Positions 56,196 to 64,000 of a stretch of 64,000 nucleotides of DNA are shown here, piece by piece. Source of the DNA: Bacteroidales bacterium (lineage in GTDB: Bacteria > Bacteroidota > Bacteroidia > Bacteroidales > UBA3824); contig JAKSUC010000008.1 in assembly GCA_024413595.1 (NCBI GenBank), positions 1-64,000 on the forward strand, read 5' to 3'. The notes beneath the pieces are model-generated. The model did not search any database and was not told where the DNA came from. It saw only the letters and a program-made list of their open reading frames with translations. Position 1 is the first letter of the stretch. The number at the start of each line of letters is the position of its first letter. Both the position numbers and the translations under genes were made by a program.

Positions 56196-56669
56196 ATGAA
56201 AATAAGATTTGTTGTTGTAGGAAAAACTGTTGAAAAATATTTGGTTGATGCGGTTGCAGAATACGAAAAACGTATCAAAAAATATATTCAATTTGAATAT
56301 ATAGTTTTAAAAGATTTAAAAAATGCTTCGAGTTTATCGTTTGATATGGTAAAACAAAAAGAAGCAGAATTTCTTTTGCCATATGTTTCACCAAACTCTT
56401 ACCGAATTATTTTAGATGAACATGGTAAAGAATTTACGTCTGTAGAATTTTCAAATTTTATTGAAAAAAAAATTTCAACACAATCTAAAGATATCACCTT
56501 TATAATAGGAGGTCCATACGGTTTTGACCCGAGTATAAGTTCTCAAGCCGATTATACTATGTCGTTGTCAAAAATGACTTTTTCGCATCAAATGGTACGT
56601 CTAATTTTTATGGAACAGCTTTATCGAGCTTTTACAATTATGCGAAATGAACCGTATCATCATGAATAA
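56196..56669 (+). CDS. rlmH: 23S rRNA (pseudouridine-1915-N3)-methyltransferase RlmH
   Basis: SPOUT methyltransferase acting on pseudouridine 1915 of 23S rRNA in assembled 70S ribosomes. From the ATG at 56196 it has 157 residues, the normal family size. It has KIRFVVVGKTVEKYLVDAVAEYEKRIKKY at the start. The SAM-knot segments YRIILDEHGKEFTSVEFSNFI and ITFIIGGPYGFDPSI follow, then MTFSHQMVRLIFMEQLYRAFTIMRNEPYHH at the C-terminus. The frame is open ten codons further upstream, but these lie in the promoter. Confidence 0.96.
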   Translation: MKIRFVVVGKTVEKYLVDAVAEYEKRIKKYIQFEYIVLKDLKNASSLSFDMVKQKEAEFLLPYVSPNSYRIILDEHGKEFTSVEFSNFIEKKISTQSKDITFIIGGPYGFDPSISSQADYTMSLSKMTFSHQMVRLIFMEQLYRAFTIMRNEPYHHE

Positions 56670-56763
56670 TTGATAATTTGAATTTTAATTTAACTTTTAA
56701 GTTATTGATTTGTTAGATTATTCGATTATTTCAATTTATTCAAAATTCAATAAATTTCATTAC

Positions 56764-56780
56764 TTGGCAAGCCTTTTGCA
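56764..56780 (+). promoter_or_regulatory. Sigma-54 (-24/-12) promoter of the NtrY-like kinase gene
   Basis: TTGGCAAG - four bases - TTGCA matches the RpoN consensus YTGGCACG-N4-TTGCW with one mismatch (A for C) and with the essential GG and GC doublets at the required spacing. It lies 60 bases before the GTG start at 56839 in an otherwise AT-rich spacer. Confidence 0.7.
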
Positions 56781-56838
56781 AAACACTTACAAAAAAGTTA
56801 GCTCATTTATTGAAACACATAGTAATAACTGAATTAAG

Positions 56839-59800
56839 GTGAAAGAAAAATTTCAAAAAATACAATTTTTAGTTTATGCTGTTATACTATTTTTAGTTGC
56901 ATCATTATTAGAGTCGTATTTAAGTGGTTTAAAAACATACGATATCGATTCTGATAGAGTAACTAAAGTATTGCATGAAAAAGAAGAAAAGCTTGATAGT
57001 ATTTTAGTAAAAGTTCAATATATATTTGAAAATAATAAAGATATTATTCATCAAAATTCTGTTTCGATAATTGATTTAGATGATGAATTATTACAAAAAG
57101 AAGGTTTTTCGATTTTTGTTTTTGAAAATGATTCTATTAAATATTGGTCTGACAATATAACTTCTGCTAAAAGTTTATATTCTCAATCTTCATTAAATAA
57201 TCGTATTGTAAAACTTAGCAATGGTTGGTATGAGGTTAGAACTAATATTAATAAAAATTTTGTATATGTAGGTTTAATTTCTCTTAAAAAACAATATTCT
57301 TTAGAAAATAAATATTTATCAAACGAATATGCTACAGAATTTCATTTGAGTCCAACAATTCAATTGTCAATGATTCCTGTATCTTATGGATTTGATATTC
57401 AAGACAAAGAAGGTAAATACATTTTTTCTTTAGTACCTCGAAATTCGTTAGACCCCGACCCTATTAATTTAAAAGCAGTTGGATTTTTATTTTGGCTTAG
57501 TTTTTTATCTTTGATGATATTTTTATATAGCTATATCAATAGTTTATGTAAAACTAATGGAAATTGTTTTAAAATTATAATGATTATTTCCTCGGTTTTG
57601 TTGGTAAGATTATTAATGATTATTACAAAAATTCCGTCGAATGTATATTCATTAGACTTTTTTGATCCAGTTTATTATTCAGGTTCGTTTTTGTTTCCAA
57701 CATTTGGTGATTTTATTATAAATTCTATAATCATAATTTTTGTTCCTATATACATATTCCAGTTAACAAAATATATTAATCTTAAAGAAAAAATTAAAGA
57801 ATGGACAGATTATACAAAAGGTTGTATGTTTATAGGATTGTCAATTATTTGTATTTTAATTTTTATTGCTTTATATAATCAAACATTAGATTTAGTTAGT
57901 AAATCATCAATATCATTTCAACTAAACAACTTTTTTACTTTAGATATTTTTAGTATTTCAGGAATAGGAATTTTTATAGTCCTTTTTGCGTCAGTAATTT
58001 ATACAACAGTAAAAATCACAGATTTGATAAATTTATCAGACAAATCACATTTAAAAAAGGCGTTATTAATAATATCTATTTGTGGAGTATTATTCTCAAT
58101 AATATGTACTTTTACAAAAGATATTTATTTAGGATTATCAATTATATATCTAACTTCAATAATCTTAGCATCTTGTTTTATGCATTATGCAAAAGCAGAA
58201 AGTAGTGTTTATAGATATATATTTATGATATTTTTAAGTGCAATTTTATCATGTTTAATAATAACTCACACTACCGAAGAAAAAAGAATTGAAGATAGTA
58301 AAAAATATGTAACTCAAATTGCAGACGAACATGATAGAATAGCAGAATTGTTATTAGGAAATATTTCAGAAGAATTATCCAACGATGCTTTGGTTACAGA
58401 CTATTTGGTAATGGACACTCAAAAAGGACTTCGACTTTGTGAATATCTTCAACGTTGGCATTTTAATGGATATTGGAGCAAATATAATTTGTCATTGTCA
58501 ATTGATAAATGCGAACCTGGTCAATATTTTGAAGATTTAAATAGTGAAAATTGTGTGGCTATTAATAAATATGGACGAAAAGTTGCTAATTCAGACTTCT
58601 ATTTTATTGATAATCCTGCTGGTAATGTTTGCTATATTGAACCAATGAGAGTGGTTGCAAATGGAAATGCTTATTATGTTTGTATAAAACTTGAAAGTAA
58701 ACCTGTTCCTCGCGAACTTGGCTATCCTGAGCTTTTGATGGACAACAAAATAGCCTCATCTTTTGTTTCTGGTTATGATTATGCAAAATATCGTAACGGT
58801 AAAAAAACTAAACAAAATGGTGAATTTTCTTATGATTTAAGCGACAAAATACTTTTAGATTATTTTGAAAATCAAAATGATTCTATAATCACAGTTAATT
58901 TTAGCAACAAAACTCATACTATTTATAAATCTAAAAACGATACTATTATTATAAGTAGAAAATCTATTGGATTTAGTGATTATGTAGTATTGTTTGCTTA
59001 TTTATTTGTTGTTTATATTGTTGTAATGCTTATTTATTTAGCTATTAAATTATTAGTAACTCATAGCATAAAAGAATATAGTTCACAACTAAAAATAAAA
59101 CTAGTTTTATCTGTTTCGTTAGTTTTGGTATTAGCATTTGTAATAGTTTGTATTGCAATGGCTTATTTTAATGCCAAAAGATTTCAATCAGATAATATGG
59201 CAGGCATCGACGATAAAATCAAGAGTGTTTATATGCATCTGGAACAAAACTTTGGAGATTCTACTTCTTTTGTTGCCCAATGGAACGAAAATATTAATAG
59301 CACTTTAGATGAATATTTAACAAAGGTATCTCACGTATTTTTTACCGACGTTAATTTATATAGTCCAGAAGGCGAATTGCTTGGCAGTTCTCGTCCTGAG
59401 GTATTTAAACAAGGTTTAATAAGTTCAAGAATTAATAGTACAGCGTTTAAATCATTGGTTTTAGATTCAAAAGCAAATTATATTCAAGAAGAAAATATTG
59501 GTAGTATGTCGTACACTTCGGCATATATTCCTTTTTATAATTCTCAAGAAAATTTAATGGGATATATAAATTTACCATATTTTACACGTCCCGACGTAAT
59601 GAAAAGAGAATTGTCAACAATGATAGTTTCTCTTGTAAATCTATTTGTTGTTTTAATGTCGTTAAGTATTTTTATAGCAGTTATTGTTTCAGAACGTATG
59701 GTTCACCCAATTAGGATGATTCAAAATATGTTAGAAAAAATTGAACTCGGTAAAAAACACGAAAAAATTGAATATAATAGAAACGACGAAATAGGTCAAC

Positions 59801-60531
59801 TTGTAACCGAATACAATAAAATGGTGGACAAACTTGAAGAAAGTGCCACTCTATTAGCTCAAAGCGAACGTGAAAGTGCTTGGCGTGAAATGGCTAAACA
59901 AATTGCTCACGAAATTAAAAATCCTCTTACTCCTATGAAAATGAATATTCAATTTCTTTTAAGGAGTAAAAATGATGAAGGTTTTGATAATAGATTAGAA
60001 AAGGTTTGTAATATTTTGATTCAACAAATTGATACATTATCTTCTATAGCAACAGGATTTTCTAATTTTGCAAAAATGCCAAAACCTGTTGAAGTTCCAT
60101 TTAATATTGTAGAAACTTTATCAAATGTGGTTCAGCTATTTAAGAATGATTCCAACATCGAAATCACTTCTGATTTTGGCAATAAAAATGATGTTACTAT
60201 TGTAGCCGACAAAGAACAAATTTCTAGAGTTTTTGTTAATTTGATTAAAAATGCAACACAGGCTATTCCTGATGGTATAAATGGCAAAATTCATGTTGCT
60301 CTTGAATGTAAAGATAATCTAGTTGTTAAAATTTCAGACAATGGTTGCGGTATTCCTGATGAAATTAGAGGAAAATTATTTACACCTAGTTTCACAACCA
60401 AAAGTAGTGGCAGTGGATTAGGTCTTGCTATGTGTAAAAACATAATAATCAATGCCCGTGGCGAAATAACTTTCGAGTCTGAAGTAGGAAAAGGAACAAC
60501 TTTTATCGTTACTTTACCTTTAGGAAAGTAA
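56839..60531 (+). CDS. Large multi-spanning sensor histidine kinase, NtrY-like
   Basis: A 1230-residue membrane kinase beginning with GTG (KEKFQKIQFLVYAVILFLV follows). Order: TM1 (about 9-27); an extracytoplasmic stretch to ~210; a block of eight hydrophobic helices (~211-475); a second extracytoplasmic region (~480-710); two helices (~715-775); a third external region (~780-930); a final helix; HAMP (SERMVHPIRMIQNMLEKIELGKKHEKIEYNRNDEIGQL). Then come the HisKA helix with H1024 in QIAHEIKNPLTPMKMN and the HATPase domain (NLIKNATQAIPD, VKISDNGCGIPDE, TTKSSGSGLGLAMCKNI). The kinase core is NtrY-like. No receiver-domain partner is encoded next to it. A sigma-54 promoter lies upstream. Confidence 0.85.
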   Translation: MKEKFQKIQFLVYAVILFLVASLLESYLSGLKTYDIDSDRVTKVLHEKEEKLDSILVKVQYIFENNKDIIHQNSVSIIDLDDELLQKEGFSIFVFENDSIKYWSDNITSAKSLYSQSSLNNRIVKLSNGWYEVRTNINKNFVYVGLISLKKQYSLENKYLSNEYATEFHLSPTIQLSMIPVSYGFDIQDKEGKYIFSLVPRNSLDPDPINLKAVGFLFWLSFLSLMIFLYSYINSLCKTNGNCFKIIMIISSVLLVRLLMIITKIPSNVYSLDFFDPVYYSGSFLFPTFGDFIINSIIIIFVPIYIFQLTKYINLKEKIKEWTDYTKGCMFIGLSIICILIFIALYNQTLDLVSKSSISFQLNNFFTLDIFSISGIGIFIVLFASVIYTTVKITDLINLSDKSHLKKALLIISICGVLFSIICTFTKDIYLGLSIIYLTSIILASCFMHYAKAESSVYRYIFMIFLSAILSCLIITHTTEEKRIEDSKKYVTQIADEHDRIAELLLGNISEELSNDALVTDYLVMDTQKGLRLCEYLQRWHFNGYWSKYNLSLSIDKCEPGQYFEDLNSENCVAINKYGRKVANSDFYFIDNPAGNVCYIEPMRVVANGNAYYVCIKLESKPVPRELGYPELLMDNKIASSFVSGYDYAKYRNGKKTKQNGEFSYDLSDKILLDYFENQNDSIITVNFSNKTHTIYKSKNDTIIISRKSIGFSDYVVLFAYLFVVYIVVMLIYLAIKLLVTHSIKEYSSQLKIKLVLSVSLVLVLAFVIVCIAMAYFNAKRFQSDNMAGIDDKIKSVYMHLEQNFGDSTSFVAQWNENINSTLDEYLTKVSHVFFTDVNLYSPEGELLGSSRPEVFKQGLISSRINSTAFKSLVLDSKANYIQEENIGSMSYTSAYIPFYNSQENLMGYINLPYFTRPDVMKRELSTMIVSLVNLFVVLMSLSIFIAVIVSERMVHPIRMIQNMLEKIELGKKHEKIEYNRNDEIGQLVTEYNKMVDKLEESATLLAQSERESAWREMAKQIAHEIKNPLTPMKMNIQFLLRSKNDEGFDNRLEKVCNILIQQIDTLSSIATGFSNFAKMPKPVEVPFNIVETLSNVVQLFKNDSNIEITSDFGNKNDVTIVADKEQISRVFVNLIKNATQAIPDGINGKIHVALECKDNLVVKISDNGCGIPDEIRGKLFTPSFTTKSSGSGLGLAMCKNIIINARGEITFESEVGKGTTFIVTLPLGK

Positions 60532-60674
60532 AAATCCGCTAGATTTTTAAATTAATAAACATTGTTTCTATTTTTTTTAAATTTTTATATTCTATAAAAA
60601 ATACCCTATTATTTTTCTCTTTAATCAAACTGAATATTTTTTATAAAAAAACTTTTATAATCAGAAAAGAAGAG

Positions 60675-60682
60675 TATTTTTG
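60675..60682 (+). promoter_or_regulatory. Probable -7 box of argR
   Basis: TATTTTTG matches TAnnTTTG; the -33 region has only TTTT (60653-60656) at 18 bases. The ARG-box-like palindrome follows nine bases later. Confidence 0.5.
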
Positions 60683-60690
60683 CAAAAAAT

Positions 60691-60704
60691 TGTATAATTA
60701 TACA
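60691..60704 (+). promoter_or_regulatory. ARG-box-like palindrome (ArgR operator)
   Basis: TGTATAATTATACA is a perfect 14-bp palindrome between the -7 box and the argR start codon. It has the size, AT core and TGnAT...ATnCA shape of ARG boxes, to which the hexameric arginine repressor binds. Placement over the transcription start suggests autorepression of argR-argH. Confidence 0.55.
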
Positions 60705-60711
60705 TACAACT

Positions 60712-61182
60712 ATGAATAGCAAACAAAATAGGATATCTCTGATTTGTCAAATAATTGAAAACGACACTGTTCGTTCACAAAATGATTTAATTGAAAAATT
60801 AGGACAACATGGAATAAATTTAACCCAAGCTAGTTTAAGTAGATATCTTAAAGAAATAAAAGCATCTCGCATTCCTGATGGATTTGGTGGCTATATTTAT
60901 AAATTACCACCAAATACCACACGACAAACTTCGGTTTTGAGCAACGAAGTAATTTCTGTTGAATTTGTATCTTCAAATATGGTAGTATTAAAAACACTAT
61001 CAGGATATGCAAATGCCGTTTCGGCTCAAATTGATAGCAAATCTCTAACTCCTATTGCAGGTACAATTTCTGGAGACGACACTATTTTAATTATTATTAG
61101 AGACGGGTATTCTCGAACTCAAGTTAAAGAATATTTAATAAGTGAATTTCAATACATTAAAAATAAGTTTATTAACGAATAA
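60712..61182 (+). CDS. argR: Arginine repressor ArgR
   Basis: A 156-residue ArgR/AhrC family regulator. The winged-helix domain (residues 1-70) has RISLICQIIENDTVRSQNDLIEKLGQHGINLTQASLSRYLKEIKASRI, with the SR motif in the recognition helix. The C-terminal hexamerisation and arginine-binding domain ends AGTISGDDTILIIIRDGYS, with the GDDT arginine-contact motif. It is encoded five bases before argH, consistent with direct control of arginine synthesis by arginine. Confidence 0.95.
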   Translation: MNSKQNRISLICQIIENDTVRSQNDLIEKLGQHGINLTQASLSRYLKEIKASRIPDGFGGYIYKLPPNTTRQTSVLSNEVISVEFVSSNMVVLKTLSGYANAVSAQIDSKSLTPIAGTISGDDTILIIIRDGYSRTQVKEYLISEFQYIKNKFINE

Positions 61183-61187
61183 AAAAT

Positions 61188-62519
61188 ATGAAACTTTGGG
61201 ACAAAGGTTTTGACACAAGTGAATTTGTCAGCCGTTTTACAGTAGGACGCGATCGCGAAATGGATTTATATTTAGCACAATATGATGTATTAGGTTGTAT
61301 GGCTCATGCTAAAATGCTTAACAAAGTTGGAATTCTTTCTAATGACGATACCAATTCTTTAATTGAAGAATTAAAAAAAATATATTCAAAAGCTGAAAAT
61401 GGAAAATTTGTGATAGAACCAGATGTTGAAGATGTTCATTCTCAAATTGAATTTGAATTAACAGCCAAATTAGGCGATCCAGGTAAACGTATTCATACAG
61501 CTCGTAGTCGTAACGACCAAGTTGTTACTGCAATACGTCTTTTTACACGTGCTCGTTTAGAAAAAATTATTCAATCCGTTAAATCTCTTTTTGATTCTTA
61601 TATTTCATTAAGTGAAAAATATAAAGACATTTTAATGCCAGGATATACTCACTTACAAATTGCAATGCCATCATCATTTGGACTTTGGTTTGGCGCATAT
61701 GCCGAAAGTTTAGCTGACGATTTATGGACATTACTTTCTGCATGGAAAATCAATAATAGAAATCCTCTTGGAAGTGCTGCTGGTTATGGTAGTTCATTTC
61801 CTATCGACCGTCAATTAACTTCCGATTTACTTGGATTTGACTCTCCTGATTACAATTCTGTTTATTGTCAAATGACACGTGGTAAAGTTGAAACTGTTGT
61901 TGCATCAGCTTTGGCTCAATTGTCACAAACATTAGCAAAATTTGCTGCTGATTGTTGTTTATTTATGTCGCAAAACTTTAAATTTATCTCATTACCAAAA
62001 GAATATACCACAGGATCTAGTATTATGCCTCATAAAGCAAATCCTGACGTATTTGAACTAATGAGAGGTTATTGCAACAAAATCAGCGTTTTACCATTTG
62101 AACTTAACAGAATAACTGGAAATTTAACGAGTGGATATTTTAGAGATTTACAACTATTAAAAGAAAGTTATTTACCAATATTTGATCGTATGCAAATATG
62201 TCTTGATTTTATGGATTTTATTTTACCAAAAATAGAACCATCAAAAGATATATTATCAAATCAAATGTATCAACCAATATTTACAGTTGAAGCACTAAAC
62301 GAAATGGTAGTAAAAGGAGTTCCATTTAGAGATGCTTACAAAGAAGTAGGTCATCAAGTAATGGAAGGTAAATTTACTTGGGATAAACCTTTAAATCACA
62401 CACATATCGGAAGTTTAGGAAATCTTTGTAACAATCAAATAACACAACAATTTAACGAAGTGTATAAACAATTTGATTTTAACAAAGTAGATAAAGCAGT
62501 TGAAAAACTTATAAAATAA
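61188..62519 (+). CDS. argH: Argininosuccinate lyase
   Basis: ArgH splits argininosuccinate into arginine and fumarate, the last step of arginine synthesis. The 443-residue enzyme has DVEDVHSQIEFELTAKLGDPGKRIHTARSRNDQV near residue 85 (substrate loop) and PGYTHLQIAMPSSFGLWFGAYAESL. The superfamily signature is TTGSSIMPHKANPDVFELMRG near residue 278, in which the SSxMPxKxNP pattern is complete with the catalytic serine. It is co-transcribed with argR; no other arg gene is in the window. Confidence 0.96.
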   Translation: MKLWDKGFDTSEFVSRFTVGRDREMDLYLAQYDVLGCMAHAKMLNKVGILSNDDTNSLIEELKKIYSKAENGKFVIEPDVEDVHSQIEFELTAKLGDPGKRIHTARSRNDQVVTAIRLFTRARLEKIIQSVKSLFDSYISLSEKYKDILMPGYTHLQIAMPSSFGLWFGAYAESLADDLWTLLSAWKINNRNPLGSAAGYGSSFPIDRQLTSDLLGFDSPDYNSVYCQMTRGKVETVVASALAQLSQTLAKFAADCCLFMSQNFKFISLPKEYTTGSSIMPHKANPDVFELMRGYCNKISVLPFELNRITGNLTSGYFRDLQLLKESYLPIFDRMQICLDFMDFILPKIEPSKDILSNQMYQPIFTVEALNEMVVKGVPFRDAYKEVGHQVMEGKFTWDKPLNHTHIGSLGNLCNNQITQQFNEVYKQFDFNKVDKAVEKLIK

Positions 62520-62596
62520 GTAAACAAATAATTACAAAGAATATTATTCAATAAAATACCTTGTAATTATTTAAAACAAAAAAAATAAAAACAATT

Positions 62597-62626
62597 CTTG
62601 TAAATTCAACAATTTTATTAACTTTG
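62597..62626 (+). promoter_or_regulatory. Promoter of the sigma-54 activator gene
   Basis: TTG (62598-62600) and TAACTTTG (62619-62626) are 18 bases apart, 32 bases before the start codon. This is a housekeeping-type, not a sigma-54-type, promoter. Confidence 0.55.
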
Positions 62627-62657
62627 TAAATTAGAAATTTGACGAAAAAGTTTACTA

Positions 62658-63893
62658 ATGGAACTTCAAGCAATAAAGCAACGATTTGGAATAATAGGCA
62701 ACGACGAAATGCTCAATAGAGCACTCGACATAGCTGCACAAGTAGCTCCAACTGATATTTCTGTATTAGTAATAGGAGAAAGTGGTGCTGGAAAAGAATT
62801 TATTCCACAAGTTATTCATTCTTTAAGTGCACGTAAACATGGAAATTATATTGCAGTAAACTGTGGTGCAATTCCAGAAGGAACAATAGATAGTGAATTA
62901 TTTGGACACGAAAAAGGATCTTTTACTGGTGCAAACGAAACACGTAAAGGATATTTTGAAGTGGCTGACAAAGGAACAATATTTTTAGACGAAGTAGCTG
63001 AATTGCCATTATCTACACAAGTTAGACTATTACGCGTTTTAGAAAGCAAAGAATTTATGAAAGTAGGTTCTAGCAAAGTTCAAAAAACAGATGTAAGAGT
63101 AGTTGCAGCAACAAACGTAAATATGCCAGAGGCTATTAGAACAGGAAAATTCAGAGAAGACTTATTTTATCGTTTAAATACAGTTCAAATAAATATACCA
63201 CCTTTACGAGAACGAGGCAATGATATATTGCTAATTTTTCGTAAATTTGCATCTGATTTTGCTGAACGTTATGCAATGCCAACTATAAGATTAGATTCAG
63301 AAGCACAAAGAATGATTCTTTCGTATCGTTGGCCAGGAAATGTTCGTCAATTAAAAAACATAACAGAACAAATTTCTATAATTGAACAAAACAGAGATAT
63401 AACAGGTGATATTTTAGCTAAATATTTACCTGATTATCAAACTATAAAAGTTCCTGCATTAATGACTTCTGAAAATAATGAAAAGTCATTTAATTCTGAA
63501 AGAGAAATTTTATTTAAAGTATTATTTGACATGAAAAACGATATTGCTGAATTAAAAAAAGATATTCAGCAATTGATGCATGGCAATAGACAACAAGAAG
63601 ATGTTACTCCATACGATATTTCAACCCGAAATTTAGAAGTTATGGAAAATCATCTTCAAACAATAAATCATAATTTTGTTGCGGAACATCATACTGTATT
63701 ACCCACAAACGAAAATGTAGTTGATACAGAAGAATTTGTTGAAGACAATTTATCATTGTCAGCATCAGAATTTGATTTAATAAAAAAAGCATTAGAAAAA
63801 TATAATGGCAAACGAAAACCTGCAGCTCAAGAATTAGGAATTTCGGAACGTACATTATATCGAAAATTAAAAGAGTATAATCTTACAAAATGA
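62658..63893 (+). CDS. Sigma-54-dependent transcriptional activator lacking a receiver domain
   Basis: A 411-residue enhancer-binding protein that starts directly with the AAA+ domain (FGIIGNDEMLNRALDIAAQVAPTDISVLVIGESGAGKE, Walker A near residue 42). Walker B is GTIFLDEVAELP; the sigma-54 contact loop reads GSFTGA (usually GAFTGA); the Arg finger segment is FREDLFYRLNTVQI. A charged ~100-residue linker (KNDIAELKKDIQQLM) leads to a C-terminal Fis-type HTH (LIKKALEKYNGKRKPAAQELGISERTLYRKLKEYNL). There is no receiver or other N-terminal regulatory domain. Its stop overlaps the lptE start (ATGA). Such receiver-less activators next to lptE occur in Bacteroidales. Its target genes are unknown. Confidence 0.9.
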   Translation: MELQAIKQRFGIIGNDEMLNRALDIAAQVAPTDISVLVIGESGAGKEFIPQVIHSLSARKHGNYIAVNCGAIPEGTIDSELFGHEKGSFTGANETRKGYFEVADKGTIFLDEVAELPLSTQVRLLRVLESKEFMKVGSSKVQKTDVRVVAATNVNMPEAIRTGKFREDLFYRLNTVQINIPPLRERGNDILLIFRKFASDFAERYAMPTIRLDSEAQRMILSYRWPGNVRQLKNITEQISIIEQNRDITGDILAKYLPDYQTIKVPALMTSENNEKSFNSEREILFKVLFDMKNDIAELKKDIQQLMHGNRQQEDVTPYDISTRNLEVMENHLQTINHNFVAEHHTVLPTNENVVDTEEFVEDNLSLSASEFDLIKKALEKYNGKRKPAAQELGISERTLYRKLKEYNLTK

Positions 63894-64000
63894 AACATTT
63901 TAAAGTATTAATAATAGTAATTTTAGCATTATTATCACTTGGACTATTTCAGGGTTGCGGAATATATTCTTTTACAGGAGCATCTTACGGTTCTGCAAAA
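63890..64000 (+). CDS. lptE: LPS-assembly lipoprotein LptE (N-terminal part, cut by window end)
   Basis: The ATG at 63890 overlaps the stop of the activator gene. The 37 readable codons give a lipoprotein signal (FKVLIIVILALLSLGLFQGC) followed directly by GIYSFTGASYGSAK, the conserved start of Bacteroidota LptE-family proteins, which form the outer-membrane LPS translocon with LptD. The rest lies beyond the window. The overlap implies translational coupling. Confidence 0.75.
   Translation, partial: MKHFKVLIIVILALLSLGLFQGCGIYSFTGASYGSAK

Overview
The window looks like a low-GC member of the Bacteroidota, most likely Bacteroidales and probably anaerobic. The support is: promoters of the Bacteroidota type (TTTG, about 19 bases, TAnnTTTG) ahead of many genes; family markers such as DUF4199, DUF3467 and BF3164-like lipoproteins; the order xerC - hpf - tRNAs - tuf - tRNA-Trp - secE - nusG - rplKAJL - rpoBC - DUF3467; a menaquinone-type MenG/UbiE; and a rubredoxin-first rubrerythrin. 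Base composition is strongly AT-rich throughout. No transposase, integrase of a mobile element, prophage or cas gene was seen.

Layout. 0-2 kb: an ApbE flavin transferase and a CheW protein on the minus strand, then the small SRP RNA. 2-10.4 kb (plus): DUF4199 protein, family 2 glycosyltransferase, a long coiled-coil protein with a CheZ-like DxxxQ motif, a membrane-anchored YfaP-like protein, a small lipoprotein, an M23/LysM protein and a Na/Pi cotransporter. 10.4-15.2 kb: a small membrane protein, mutL, two tandem rhomboids and menG. 15.2-18.2 kb: an exported TPR-CHAT protein on the minus strand. 18.5-22.2 kb: etfB, etfA and an acyl-CoA dehydrogenase. 22.2-28.5 kb: MntP, a beta-barrel protein, a CbpA-type co-chaperone, a MacB-like ABC pair, AcpH, NadD and an exported repeat protein. 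28.7-34.4 kb is the accessory part: lipoproteins (one frameshifted), a gene-free 1.15 kb stretch that I read as a degenerate 43-bp tandem array, a DUF6261-like protein and two paralogous propeller lipoproteins. 34.5-49.6 kb is the transcription/translation cluster on the minus strand, ending with xerC and rpsU. 49.7-56 kb (minus): GT22-like membrane protein, TlpA-like thioredoxin, MsbA-type exporter and reverse rubrerythrin. 56.2-64 kb (plus): rlmH, a very large NtrY-like sensor kinase, argR-argH, a receiver-less sigma-54 activator and the start of lptE, cut by the window edge.

The observations I find most worth following are: (1) the degenerate 43-bp-period array at about 30.4-31.3 kb; (2) a near-consensus sigma-54 promoter in front of the NtrY-like kinase, with a sigma-54 activator gene 2 kb beyond it; (3) a CheW protein close to a soluble coiled-coil protein with a CheZ-type DxxxQ motif in a lineage usually without flagella; (4) a +1 frameshift in an A-run in the signal peptide of a lipoprotein gene; (5) stem-loops in both the rplL-rpoB and rpoB-rpoC spacers; (6) a MutL whose endonuclease motifs are not conserved.
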